NCBI GenBank assembly: GCA_026398285.1
Contig: JAPLTI010000159.1
Span: forward strand, 1 to 10,042
Direction: 5' to 3'
DNA length: 10,042 nucleotides
Origin: Verrucomicrobiota bacterium
GTDB taxonomy: Bacteria; Verrucomicrobiota; Verrucomicrobiia; Chthoniobacterales; Terrimicrobiaceae
Positions 1 through 7,189 of this stretch are shown here, one piece after another. The notes below the pieces were generated by a model that was not told where the DNA came from, searched no databases, and worked only from the letters and a program-made list of their open reading frames with translations. The position numbers and the translations under genes are program-made. The first letter of the stretch is position 1. The number at the start of each line of letters is the position of its first letter.

Positions 1-1123
1 CACAGAGATCACTCTCAATACCAGTGAGGATGAGACAGCGGTCTGCAACCTCGGTTCGGTTGTTCTCAACTCGCACCTCAAAGCCGACGGTTCGCTTGAT
101 CATGAAATGTTGCGCGAAACGATCCATGTCGCCATTCGTGCCCTCGACAACGTTATCGACATCAATTTCTATCCCACGGAAGCCGCCAAGCGTTCGAATG
201 TGCGCCATCGTCCCATTGGGCTCGGCGTGATGGGGCTGCAGGATGCTCTTTTCAAACGCAATGTGAGTTTTGCGAGTGCCGAGGCGGTCGATTTCAACGA
301 CGAGTTCATGGAGGCCATTGCTTACCATGCCTACGCTGCATCCAGCGACCTGGCCGCTGAGCGTGGGCCTTACAGCAGCTATCGTGGCTCAAAGTGGGAT
401 CGTGGTCTTCTGCCTCAGGACACCATCGACCTGCTCGAGCGCGAGCGCGGCGTCAAAATCGATGTTCCTCGTGGCGGTCGCATGGATTGGTCACCTGTCC
501 GTGACAAAATCAAAAAGCAGGGCATGCGCAATTCCAATGTCATTGCCATCGCGCCAACAGCCACGATCTCGAATATCATGGGCACAACCCCATGCATCGA
601 GCCGAACTACAAAAACCTCTACGCCAAGGAAAATCTCGGCGGCAAGTTTACCATCCTCAGCACCGAGTTGGTCCGCGATCTCAAGAAGATCGGAAAATGG
701 GACACCCAGATGCTCGAGCAAATTAAATATTTCGAGGGCGAACTCGGCAACATCGAAGACATCCCGGTTGCGCTCCGTGAGAAGCACCGCACGGTTTTCT
801 CGATTCCCTTCGACTTCGTCATCGACGCCGCCGCGCGCCGCCAGAAGTGGATCGATCAGTCCCAGTCGGTGAACCTCTTCATCGGCGAGCCCGATATGAA
901 GATCGCCAGCCACATGTATCGCCGCGCTTGGCACACAGGGCTGAAAACCACCTACTACTTGCGAACCCTCGGCGCCTCCAGTATCGAAGGCCCGACTACG
1001 AATGTGAAAAAGGAACTCCGCGGAGTTGTTGCGGGGCCCAAGGCAGAATACACCGCTGAGGAAAAGATGGCCTGCTCCATCGAAGCCATGCGGAACGGCG
1101 GGGAATGCGAGGCTTGCCAGTAA
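1..1123 (+). CDS. nrdA: Ribonucleoside-diphosphate reductase, class I large (alpha) subunit, C-terminal part
   Basis: This is the catalytic subunit that reduces ribonucleoside diphosphates to deoxyribonucleotides for DNA synthesis; it works with a radical-generating NrdB subunit not visible here. The gene is cut by the left edge. The reading frame begins at base 2, and about 373 residues remain of a protein that is usually 750-900. The visible part opens with TEITLNTSEDETAVCNLGS, which carries one of the active-site redox cysteines. In the family the thiyl-radical cysteine sits just before TEI; base 1 (c) would fit the last base of that Cys codon. Further on are the diagnostic PTATISNIMGTTPCIEP segment and a C-terminal GGECEACQ tail, whose CxxC pair passes electrons from thioredoxin or glutaredoxin to the active site. 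Stop TAA is at 1121-1123. The radical subclass depends on NrdB and cannot be decided. I see no hairpin terminator in the 49 nt before the next gene. Confidence 0.96.
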   Translation, partial: TEITLNTSEDETAVCNLGSVVLNSHLKADGSLDHEMLRETIHVAIRALDNVIDINFYPTEAAKRSNVRHRPIGLGVMGLQDALFKRNVSFASAEAVDFNDEFMEAIAYHAYAASSDLAAERGPYSSYRGSKWDRGLLPQDTIDLLERERGVKIDVPRGGRMDWSPVRDKIKKQGMRNSNVIAIAPTATISNIMGTTPCIEPNYKNLYAKENLGGKFTILSTELVRDLKKIGKWDTQMLEQIKYFEGELGNIEDIPVALREKHRTVFSIPFDFVIDAAARRQKWIDQSQSVNLFIGEPDMKIASHMYRRAWHTGLKTTYYLRTLGASSIEGPTTNVKKELRGVVAGPKAEYTAEEKMACSIEAMRNGGECEACQ

Positions 1124-1172
1124 TTGACGCATCAAATTCTCAGCCCAATTCAAAACTTAAAGACTAAACATC

Positions 1173-1652
1173 ATGTCAATTAACACTCCTCAACTCCCCT
1201 CAGTCGGGATTGTTGCAAATTTGGACCAATCAGACATTGACGCTTTGGGATCCTACGGAACATTTGAATTTGCAGCACCCGGAACGGTTGTTATCGAGCA
1301 GGGGCAATCCCACGGGAAGCTGTTCCTCGTCATCAGCGGCGTGCTCCACGCACGCCGCAATGACCAAGGAAACGATGTGCTCCTAGGCCAAGTTGAGGAA
1401 GGCGAATGGATGGGCGAGGTCGACCTCTTCGATCCATCGGAAGCCGTGTGCTCCGTGGTAGCCGTGAAGGAGTGCCAATACTGGGTCATTACCCGCGATA
1501 ACCTCGAAGAGTTTATCAATAACTATCCCTCAGCTGGTATCCTTCTTCTTATCGGCCTGTCGACAACGCTTAGCCGCCGCATTCGCGAGGTGACGCGCAA
1601 ACTCGCCGAGCAGACGGAACTTACGAAGCTCCACGAATCCATGAGGAATTGA
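1173..1652 (+). CDS. Cyclic nucleotide-binding-fold protein without DNA-binding domain
   Basis: This 159-residue soluble protein consists of one CRP/PKA-type cNMP-binding beta-roll (about residues 12-115) and a C-terminal helix. Roll signatures are the APGTVVIEQGQ strand, KLFLVISGVLHA, and the phosphate-binding-cassette region GEVDLFDPSEAVCS at 81-94. The cassette starts with the expected Gly-Glu. The Arg that binds the cyclic phosphate in CRP (R-[ST]-A) is replaced by Val92, so ligand binding may be lost or altered. After the roll comes a basic, probably coiled helix (about 122-157, rich in R, E and K) in place of the CRP helix-turn-helix, so it is unlikely to be a transcription factor. It may be a regulatory or scaffold module acting on another protein. 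The start at 1173 has no clear Shine-Dalgarno site. It lies 49 nt after nrdA and 9 nt before the next gene. The fold is fairly certain; the function is unknown. Confidence 0.85.
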   Translation: MSINTPQLPSVGIVANLDQSDIDALGSYGTFEFAAPGTVVIEQGQSHGKLFLVISGVLHARRNDQGNDVLLGQVEEGEWMGEVDLFDPSEAVCSVVAVKECQYWVITRDNLEEFINNYPSAGILLLIGLSTTLSRRIREVTRKLAEQTELTKLHESMRN

Positions 1653-1661
1653 CCCCGCCAG

Positions 1662-2189
1662 ATGCTGAAATCACTCGCAATAGCCCTCTTCTTGGCCTCC
1701 TCATCCCTCCAAGCGATGGATTCGAAGGGGGCCTTGGCGTGTCTGGAAGCCCTTCCTGAAAAGTATAGGAATGGTGTTCTCAAACTCTCTGCCGACAATG
1801 CCAATCCCGATCCGGACACTTGGTATGTCTCCGCACAGGCTGGGCCTGATGACAAGGGCATGCGAAGCATCGAGGTCGCGTCCGGTCAGATCATTTCCGA
1901 TAAACCCGCGCTCGGTCTGCGTGAGATTTTTTCTTCTGCCAAGCCGTTGGATCTCTCCAAAGTCCAACTCGATTCGCGTGAGATTTTTGACATCGCCCAG
2001 CAATATGCCGGAGCGAATGGAAAGCAGATCGGAACAGTGAGTTTTGTCCTTAATCAGCAAGGCAGCTCGGCGGTTCCGATCTGGTCTGTCTGGTGTTATG
2101 GGCCAAATGGAACCTACTTCGGCGAGTTGCAGCTCCTTGCGACCGATGGCACCGTGATTTCCAACGACGCCTTCCCGAAGAAACCCTGA
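1662..2189 (+). CDS. Small secreted protein with two PepSY-like repeats
   Basis: This 175-residue protein has no assigned function. Residues 1-18 look like a Sec signal peptide (Lys3, hydrophobic core LAIALFLASSS, cleavage after LQA), so the mature protein is probably periplasmic. The mature part seems to be duplicated. WYVSAQAGP...IEVASGQIISD (54-80) resembles WSVWCYGP...LQLLATDGTVISND (141-169), each following a helical segment, as in PepSY-type alpha/beta units. There are two cysteines, Cys27 and Cys145. The start at 1662 leaves only 9 nt after the cNMP-fold gene. A GAGGAA at 1643-1648, inside the end of that gene, is a distant ribosome-site candidate (13 nt). Same-strand closeness suggests co-transcription with its neighbours. 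PepSY domains often occur in inhibitory or propeptide-like proteins, but no partner protease is nearby, so no role is assigned. Confidence 0.72.
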   Translation: MLKSLAIALFLASSSLQAMDSKGALACLEALPEKYRNGVLKLSADNANPDPDTWYVSAQAGPDDKGMRSIEVASGQIISDKPALGLREIFSSAKPLDLSKVQLDSREIFDIAQQYAGANGKQIGTVSFVLNQQGSSAVPIWSVWCYGPNGTYFGELQLLATDGTVISNDAFPKKP

Positions 2190-2209
2190 CGCCTTAGCGG
2201 GCAGGCACT

Positions 2210-2968
2210 ATGGCATCTGGCAAAAAAAGGCTCGATGCGTCACTTGTTGAACGCGGTTTTTTCCCAACTGTGGATCAAGCCGCGAGGGCTGTGATGGCTG
2301 GGCAGGTCTACATCAAAGGCCAACCAGTCTCCAAGCCTGGGACTCCGGTGGTGCCCGATGCAGACATCAGTCTCGCCGCGCGGGAAAAGTATGTCGGCCG
2401 TGGGGGATTCAAGCTGGAGGCTGCGTTGGATCACTTCGCTATCGATCCTTCTGGTCTTGTCTGTGTCGACATTGGCGCCTCCACCGGAGGGTTCACCGAT
2501 TGCCTCCTGCAGAGGGGGGCGAGCCTGGTTCATGCGGTGGATGTCGGGCACTCGCAATTCCACTGGAGACTACGAGCCGATCCGCGCGTCATCTGCCGCG
2601 AGGGTTTCAATGCCCGGTTTCTGGCGCCCGGCGACCTCTCTCCATCGCCCGAGCTGGCAGTGGGCGATGTAAGCTTCATTTCTCTCACGGTCATTTTGCC
2701 GGCTGTTTTCAGTGTTCTTCCCGAAGGCTCGAATGCCGTTTTTCTCATCAAGCCCCAATTCGAGGCGCCCAAAGGTTCACTGCCTCCAGGGGGAGTAGTT
2801 CGGGACGACGCCGTGCGCTTGGCTTGTGTTGAAAAAATCAAAAACTTTGTGGAGGAATCCGGTCAACAATGGCTCGGCTACATTCCGTCGCCTATCACCG
2901 GACATGATGGCAATGTGGAATATCTGGCTCACCTCAGGCGCGTGGGAGGTTCTCTTCGGCCAATTTAG
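2210..2968 (+). CDS. tlyA: TlyA-family rRNA (cytidine-2'-O)-methyltransferase
   Basis: This S-adenosylmethionine-dependent methyltransferase family modifies rRNA at cytidine 2'-OH; characterised members act on 16S and/or 23S rRNA and affect capreomycin sensitivity. The older name is hemolysin A. At 252 residues it has the usual family length. An S4 RNA-binding domain covers about 5-55 (RLDASLVERGFFPTVDQA, GQVYIKGQPVSKPGTPV). The linker YVGRGGFKLE leads into an FtsJ/RrmJ-like Rossmann domain with the SAM motif VDIGASTGGFTDCLL at 86-100, DVGHSQ at 111-116, GDVSFISL at 152-159 and LIKPQFEA at 179-186. A K-D-K-E set as in the FtsJ fold can be proposed: Lys68, Asp153, Lys181, Glu237. The usual ERTNAR-like segment reads REGFNARFL. 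The start follows the previous stop by 20 nt with only a weak AGG nearby. The TAG stop overlaps the stop of the convergent gene by 4 bp. Confidence 0.95.
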   Translation: MASGKKRLDASLVERGFFPTVDQAARAVMAGQVYIKGQPVSKPGTPVVPDADISLAAREKYVGRGGFKLEAALDHFAIDPSGLVCVDIGASTGGFTDCLLQRGASLVHAVDVGHSQFHWRLRADPRVICREGFNARFLAPGDLSPSPELAVGDVSFISLTVILPAVFSVLPEGSNAVFLIKPQFEAPKGSLPPGGVVRDDAVRLACVEKIKNFVEESGQQWLGYIPSPITGHDGNVEYLAHLRRVGGSLRPI

Positions 2969-4473
2969 AAATTGAAATTGAAGCTCGTGTCGAAGCGAGT
3001 TTGGAGTTCCTCGTTGTTCGCCTGTCCGGTGGAGACTTGGAAGGTGTTCTGCCAGGCAAGCCATTCGCGAATGCGCCAGTAGAGCGAGGCATTGGCCAGC
3101 CAGTAGGAGGCCGGACCTTCGACCGGATTGGGAAGTTTCTCGCTGGTGAGCGAAACATATTCGGACTGCTCATAGCCCGCCGACAGCGACACATTGATGC
3201 CTTTGAACAACTGCTGCGCCACTGTCCCGAGGATGCCTCGAGTGATGTTATACTGGTCGGGCGACAGGCTTGAGAAACCTTGGTTCTGGTAAACGGAGAG
3301 CGAGAGTCTGGTTTTTTCCCTCATATCCCAGCCGGCGACCAAGCTGAAGTTCGGCCGGATATCCGCACCCTGCATTCCGAATTTTGCTTTGAAGTAGGTC
3401 TTCTCGGTGGGTGTGTAATTGATCCCCGCCGTGTAAACGGGCCTTACGCCAACGTATTCGGGGTCTGGAATGTTTTGATCCAGCACATAGCCCACACCTC
3501 CACCTGCATCCACTGAAAGCTTGGGGGCGAGTTGATAGGTCAGCATGAGCATGGTATCGAAGAAGCGTCTTCCTTCTGAGACGCCGCCGCTGAAATCCTG
3601 CAAATCCTGACCAGCGCTGAGGATGAATCGAACATTGGTTTTTGGTGTCACCAAATAATCCGCAAACAAGCTTGCAGCGGCCGTCAGACTGTTGCTTTCG
3701 GGTTGTGGGGTTTCCCCTGCGGCTACCTGGGCATCCGCCGTATTTGAATAAGTGCCCGAGACGGCTCCGCCTACGCTGAATTCTTCGCTGATGATGTAGC
3801 GCACAGAAAGGCCTGCTGATATTGTGGACTGCCAGTTATTCGCACCGGCGACTGGATCGTAGCCAGTTCCCGACGAGGCGCTGGCATTGAGGTTCACCGC
3901 CAATCGGCTTGTATTGTATCCGATATCAATCCCGGCTGTCATCGCGAGCGGGTTGCGCTGGGCGCCCGTTCCAGCTGCCGTGTAGTCTTGGTTGAAGTAG
4001 TATCTGTAGCCAGCGGAGTATTGCGCCGAGACATTCCACACACCCACTTCCCGTTCGTATGTGACCGCTGCTGTGGGCGCGGCAAAGAAGCTGTTGTTAT
4101 CGTTGAAATCAGTGTCACCTCCCACAGAGTTCTGATTGGTGTATTCCCAGCCTGTGGCCAGCCCGAGTTGAAAATCCAGCGGGCCAAAGCGTAGCCTGCG
4201 CTTGAGGTTTTCCGCCATGCTGTCCATGGATTGCGAGAGACCCTGTGGTTGTGCTTCCTCTGCCGTCTCTAGTTCGCCTACCTCTTCTCCAACATCTTCC
4301 CCAAGCCCCCCGTCAGGTTGGAAGTATTGTGCAGGCACGGTGCGGTCTTCCTGTCGCCCTTCCCACCTGGATCGAAACTCCGCCTCACGAACGGTGAGCA
4401 CCGTTTGAGCGTCTGCTTCAGCCTGTGTAAAAAGCAACATGCCAAGCAGGATAGAAGCTATCCAAGCTTTCAT
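2965..4473 (-). CDS. Outer-membrane beta-barrel protein (BBP2-like), putative
   Basis: This 502-residue protein is predicted to be exported to the outer membrane. Residues 1-22 form a Sec signal peptide (MKAWIASILLGMLLFTQAEADA, cleavage near ADA|Q). An acidic low-complexity stretch follows (about 50-78, rich in Glu, Gly and Gln). From about residue 92 (RLRFGPLDFQLGLATGWEY) to the end there are alternating amphipathic strands rich in aromatic residues, Gly, Ser and Thr, ending in FDTSFNFNF. A terminal Phe is typical of barrels inserted by the BAM complex. The RFGPLDFQLGL opening resembles putative beta-barrel porin 2-type proteins, but this family name is tentative. I chose ATG 4473 over the upstream ATG at 4518. 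It is directly followed by the signal peptide and has a good GAGGG ribosome site 8 nt upstream; the upstream ATG has none. It lies downstream of the two-component operon and may be its target. Transported or bound substrate is unknown. Confidence 0.82.
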   Translation of the reverse strand: MKAWIASILLGMLLFTQAEADAQTVLTVREAEFRSRWEGRQEDRTVPAQYFQPDGGLGEDVGEEVGELETAEEAQPQGLSQSMDSMAENLKRRLRFGPLDFQLGLATGWEYTNQNSVGGDTDFNDNNSFFAAPTAAVTYEREVGVWNVSAQYSAGYRYYFNQDYTAAGTGAQRNPLAMTAGIDIGYNTSRLAVNLNASASSGTGYDPVAGANNWQSTISAGLSVRYIISEEFSVGGAVSGTYSNTADAQVAAGETPQPESNSLTAAASLFADYLVTPKTNVRFILSAGQDLQDFSGGVSEGRRFFDTMLMLTYQLAPKLSVDAGGGVGYVLDQNIPDPEYVGVRPVYTAGINYTPTEKTYFKAKFGMQGADIRPNFSLVAGWDMREKTRLSLSVYQNQGFSSLSPDQYNITRGILGTVAQQLFKGINVSLSAGYEQSEYVSLTSEKLPNPVEGPASYWLANASLYWRIREWLAWQNTFQVSTGQANNEELQTRFDTSFNFNF

Positions 4474-4658
4474 CGATCGAGCCCTCAAGAGGCTCAATGT
4501 CTGATTGAGGCTATGCATTGGCAGAGTTATTCACAATCAATCGCCACCCTCTGGATACTTGATTTTGAAGTGAGACAAATCATTTCGGGGAGAATTATTT
4601 TTAGGTTCCTGTGACTAGTCGGAATTTGTTTAGGGGAATTATTCATTTTTTCCAGCTT
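4474..4658 (-). other. Predicted long 5' leader of the barrel gene with competing hairpins over the ribosome site
   Basis: If transcription starts near 4659, the barrel mRNA has a leader of about 185 nt. Near its 3' end three short helices compete (plus-strand positions): CTCAAT 4494-4499 with ATTGAG 4504-4509, CCTCAA 4483-4488 with TTGAGG 4505-4510, and GAGCC 4479-4483 with GGCTC 4491-4495. The second and third cover the GAGGG ribosome site at about 4482-4486; the first leaves it open and excludes the second. The palindrome GACTAGTC lies at 4613-4620. The helices are seen directly in the sequence; a regulatory role is inference. Confidence 0.35.
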
Positions 4659-4665
4659 TAAGTCG

Positions 4666-4711
4666 ATTATACTTTGGTTAAAGGGAAAGGCCCCATACCT
4701 GAGTAGGTCAA
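4666..4711 (-). promoter_or_regulatory. Candidate activator-dependent promoter and response-regulator site for the barrel gene
   Basis: On the minus strand there is a consensus TATAAT (plus 4666-4671) with no -35 hexamer at 16-18 nt spacing (the position reads about GGGGCC). An interrupted dyad ACCT-ACTC-AGGT (plus 4697-4708) is centred at about 4702.5. With a start site about 7 nt past the -10 box, near 4659, the dyad centre falls near -43, where class II activators replace the -35 contact. CCCC/GGGG flank the dyad (4691-4694 and 4716-4719). The adjacent FixJ/NarL-type regulator is the obvious candidate binder. No promoter has been mapped; this rests on motif and spacing only. Confidence 0.5.
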
Positions 4712-4754
4712 TTTTGGGGGCGTGACGAATGTGTGTGGAGTAAAAGTCGTGGTC

Positions 4755-5366
4755 TTATTTCAGTTGAAGTCGCTCCGCGACGAGCACGAGTTGGGCGAGC
4801 GATTCGACGCCCATTTTGGCCATCACGCGGCCGCGGTGCACTTTGATGGTTTGCTCCACCACACCCAGATTTGCAGCGATTTGTTTATTTGGAAGTCCTT
4901 TTACGACATGAAATAAAACCTCTTTCTCCCGTGCGCTGAGTTCGGCGTGCCGCTGCTTCCACTCGCTGATCTCGGCGCGTTCTGTAAGCATGGCTCGGGA
5001 TTTTTCGAGTGCTGTTTTGATCACCGCGAGGAGTTCTTTATCTTTGACTGGTTTGGTTAAAAAATCCACCGCGCCGGCTTTGATGGCTCGCACGCTCATC
5101 GGGATATCTCCATTTCCTGTGATGAAAATAACGGCGAGGGCCGAGTCTTCTTGGATAAGTCTCTGTTGCAATTCCATGCCGGACATTTCCGGCATCGATT
5201 GATCGAGGAGGATACAACCTGCACCGTTGTTGTGCGGCGCCGACAAAAATTTCATGGCGCTGTCGAAGGCCTGAACGGCGAATCCCTCGGCCTTGAGGAG
5301 TCGGCCAAGTGCTTTCAAGAGGGCGGGTTCGTCGTCAACGAGGAAAACAGTCTCGGAATGTTTCAT
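4755..5366 (-). CDS. FixJ/NarL-type two-component response regulator
   Basis: This 203-residue cytoplasmic transcription factor is presumably phosphorylated by the kinase encoded just upstream. The N-terminal receiver domain (about 5-120) has all key residues: acidic pair Asp11/Asp12 in FLVDDEP, phospho-acceptor Asp55 in ILLDQSMPEMSG, switch Thr83 in FITGNGD, and Lys105 in FLTKPVK. A linker helix (about 121-140) leads to a LuxR/NarL-type helix-turn-helix at about 142-200 (LSAREKEVLFHVVKGLPNKQ, then VVEQTIKVHRGRVMAKMGV). The order and length are those of the FixJ/TodT/StyR group, which usually activate a few nearby promoters. The ATG overlaps the kinase TGA by 4 nt (ATGA, 5363-5366), which implies translational coupling; no separate ribosome site is seen. 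No clear intrinsic terminator follows. The barrel gene lies 281 nt downstream behind its own candidate promoter. Confidence 0.95.
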   Translation of the reverse strand: MKHSETVFLVDDEPALLKALGRLLKAEGFAVQAFDSAMKFLSAPHNNGAGCILLDQSMPEMSGMELQQRLIQEDSALAVIFITGNGDIPMSVRAIKAGAVDFLTKPVKDKELLAVIKTALEKSRAMLTERAEISEWKQRHAELSAREKEVLFHVVKGLPNKQIAANLGVVEQTIKVHRGRVMAKMGVESLAQLVLVAERLQLK

Positions 5367-7189
5367 AAATTTTCAGGCACGATGGGGAGTTGGAAGTGGA
5401 ATGTCGCGCCGTGGCTTTTGTTCCTTTCGGACCAGAGATTTCCACCATGTGCGCGGATGATGGTCTGGCAGATTGTTAAACCAAGGCCGAGGCCCTTTGG
5501 CTTGGTGGTGTGGAAGGCCTCGAAGATTTTGTCGCCATCCTCGCCCAGACCGTGGCCGTTGTCCCTCACGGAAAACCTCAGCCACCCGCCCTCGTTCACG
5601 CAGGTAAGAGACAGCGTTTTTTCCCGGGCTCCATTGTCTTCCATCGCCTCGCAGGCATTTTTGATGAGGTTCAAAAGAACCTGCTCGATGGGAATCCGGT
5701 CTGCTTGGATCAATGGCAGTTTTTTTGAGTGCCGCCTGGACACTTGAATGCTTCCGGATTTGAGGTCGGGTTGAGCCATCGAAAGAGCCTGGTCGAAGAG
5801 AGCGTGTGGAGAGACTGTTTCCAAGGCCGGCTTGCCTTGGCGGAGAATGGATCGCAAGCGCTTGATGACATCGGCTGCGCGGATATCAGCGCTGACGATG
5901 TCATCCAGAATTTCTCGCAGTTCATTCAGGTCGGGATGTTCGTGGGCCATCAGGCGTTGTGCCGCCTGTGCGTTACTGAGAATAATGGCAAGAGGCTGGT
6001 TGATCTCATGTGCAAGCGAACTCGAAAGCTCACTCACCGACGCCACGCGGGCGATGTGGGCCATCTGCTCGCGTTGCCTTTCCGTCTCGGCCGCGAGTGC
6101 GCGCTGGGAACTGACATCGATACCGATTCCCACGAGATGGGGTTCTCCGGCGACCTCCACCGGAACCATGCGGAAAAAGTGCCGCGCCGTGCGGCCATCC
6201 CTCCGCGTCAAATCGAACTCCACCTCATGTCCGCCCTGCGCCAAGGCCATGCTGCGCGCCTCCGTGAGCGTGTTTCTCTCCACTTCGGCACAGAAATCTT
6301 CAGCCTTCATTCGGGAGGTCTCGTCATTCGAGTATCCCGTAACGCGTTCGTGCTGGGAATTCCACCTCACCATGCTCCCGTCGGCGGATTGCAGATACAG
6401 CATGCCGGGAGCGCTTTCGAAGATGGCATCCGTGAGCTTCCTTTCGCTGAGAAGTTCCTGCTCACGGATTTTGAGAGCCTCTGCCAGCTTGGCTGAGCGC
6501 AGCATGTCCTCGCTCAGTTCGATTCCCATCACGATCAAAATGCCGGCAAAAAAGAGACTCGCCACAATCGGCATTTCGATGAATCCCCAGAGGGCGAACA
6601 TCATTTGCAGGGAGAGGGCGAGGACGAAAAAAACCGCGCTCAGGCCGACGCGAATGGCTCCGGGACGGTGTTGGCCCTTCGCGCTTCGCCAAGTCGCATC
6701 CACCAAATACCCCGCGAGCACCAGCAGGCTGATTTGTCCGATGATCGAAAACGGGCTGGGAATGCCTTCGACCACGGTCACCTCTGTGCCGAGAAATTTA
6801 ATGCGAACCAACTCCTCGATGCTCGTGTAATAAACCATCGGAGAAACAAGAAAATTCACCAGCAGGCTTAGAGTTCGCAGGCCGCAAACCGTCCACTCCA
6901 GCCAGGGACGGCCAGAGCCAAGGTAGAAGTGGATGAAGCCGACGAGCGCCAGCGTGACCAGCCAGCGCATGACATTATACCACTGCAAGGCGTGTGTGTA
7001 GGCCACCATGTCCGTCTGCTGCATGGTCCAAAGCTCGCACCCAGCCATGCCCGCTGTCGCCGCAGCCATGATGCAGAACATGAGGCTCGCCATCTGCTGC
7101 CTCCTTCGCAGCCACACAAACCCGTGCACGCCGGCCAGGGTGAGCGAGGCCGCCGCCGTCATCGACCAGATGATCGTTACCCAGTTCAC
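5363..7189 (-). CDS. Membrane sensor histidine kinase (7TM - PAS - HisKA - HATPase)
   Basis: This 608-residue inner-membrane kinase probably phosphorylates the response regulator encoded next. About seven hydrophobic segments occupy residues 2-24, 34-52, 71-91, 98-118, 147-165, 179-200 and 205-223, resembling 7TM sensor modules of other kinases. A linker helix leads to a PAS domain (about 250-362; ESAPGMLYLQSADGSMVRWN, with GIGIDVSSQR at its end). The dimerisation/phospho-acceptor domain has His394 in SSLAHEINQPLAII. The ATPase domain has the N box LLNLIKNACEAM (Asn511), G1 box RDNGHGLG and G2 box KGLGLGLT. I chose GTG 7189 as start because its GTGA overlaps the TGA of the upstream gene by 4 nt, the same arrangement as at the 3' end. 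Starting further upstream would run through the upstream gene in another frame and adds an Arg/Pro/Ala-rich, non-protein-like stretch. The signal is unknown; the TM region contains His66, His87 and Cys51, which could bind something. Confidence 0.93.
   Translation of the reverse strand: MNWVTIIWSMTAAASLTLAGVHGFVWLRRRQQMASLMFCIMAAATAGMAGCELWTMQQTDMVAYTHALQWYNVMRWLVTLALVGFIHFYLGSGRPWLEWTVCGLRTLSLLVNFLVSPMVYYTSIEELVRIKFLGTEVTVVEGIPSPFSIIGQISLLVLAGYLVDATWRSAKGQHRPGAIRVGLSAVFFVLALSLQMMFALWGFIEMPIVASLFFAGILIVMGIELSEDMLRSAKLAEALKIREQELLSERKLTDAIFESAPGMLYLQSADGSMVRWNSQHERVTGYSNDETSRMKAEDFCAEVERNTLTEARSMALAQGGHEVEFDLTRRDGRTARHFFRMVPVEVAGEPHLVGIGIDVSSQRALAAETERQREQMAHIARVASVSELSSSLAHEINQPLAIILSNAQAAQRLMAHEHPDLNELREILDDIVSADIRAADVIKRLRSILRQGKPALETVSPHALFDQALSMAQPDLKSGSIQVSRRHSKKLPLIQADRIPIEQVLLNLIKNACEAMEDNGAREKTLSLTCVNEGGWLRFSVRDNGHGLGEDGDKIFEAFHTTKPKGLGLGLTICQTIIRAHGGNLWSERNKSHGATFHFQLPIVPENL

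Noticed and set aside
491..1153. 220-codon minus-strand frame opposite nrdA
   Set aside because: It is opposite well-conserved NrdA sequence and shows no motifs.
4474..4518. Upstream ATG (4518) as start of the barrel protein
   Set aside because: It has no ribosome site and would put 15 extra residues before a normal signal peptide. The ATG at 4473 has GAGGG 8 nt upstream.
4690..4720. GCCCC/GGGGC pairing as a terminator of the response-regulator gene
   Set aside because: The stem is only 5 bp with a loop of more than 20 nt and no proper T-tract. It fits better as the flank of a regulator-binding dyad.
5729..6830. Open frames of 255 and 332 codons on the plus strand opposite the kinase
   Set aside because: They overlap each other in different frames and lie opposite a gene with complete, ordered kinase motifs. 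They show no recognisable domains.
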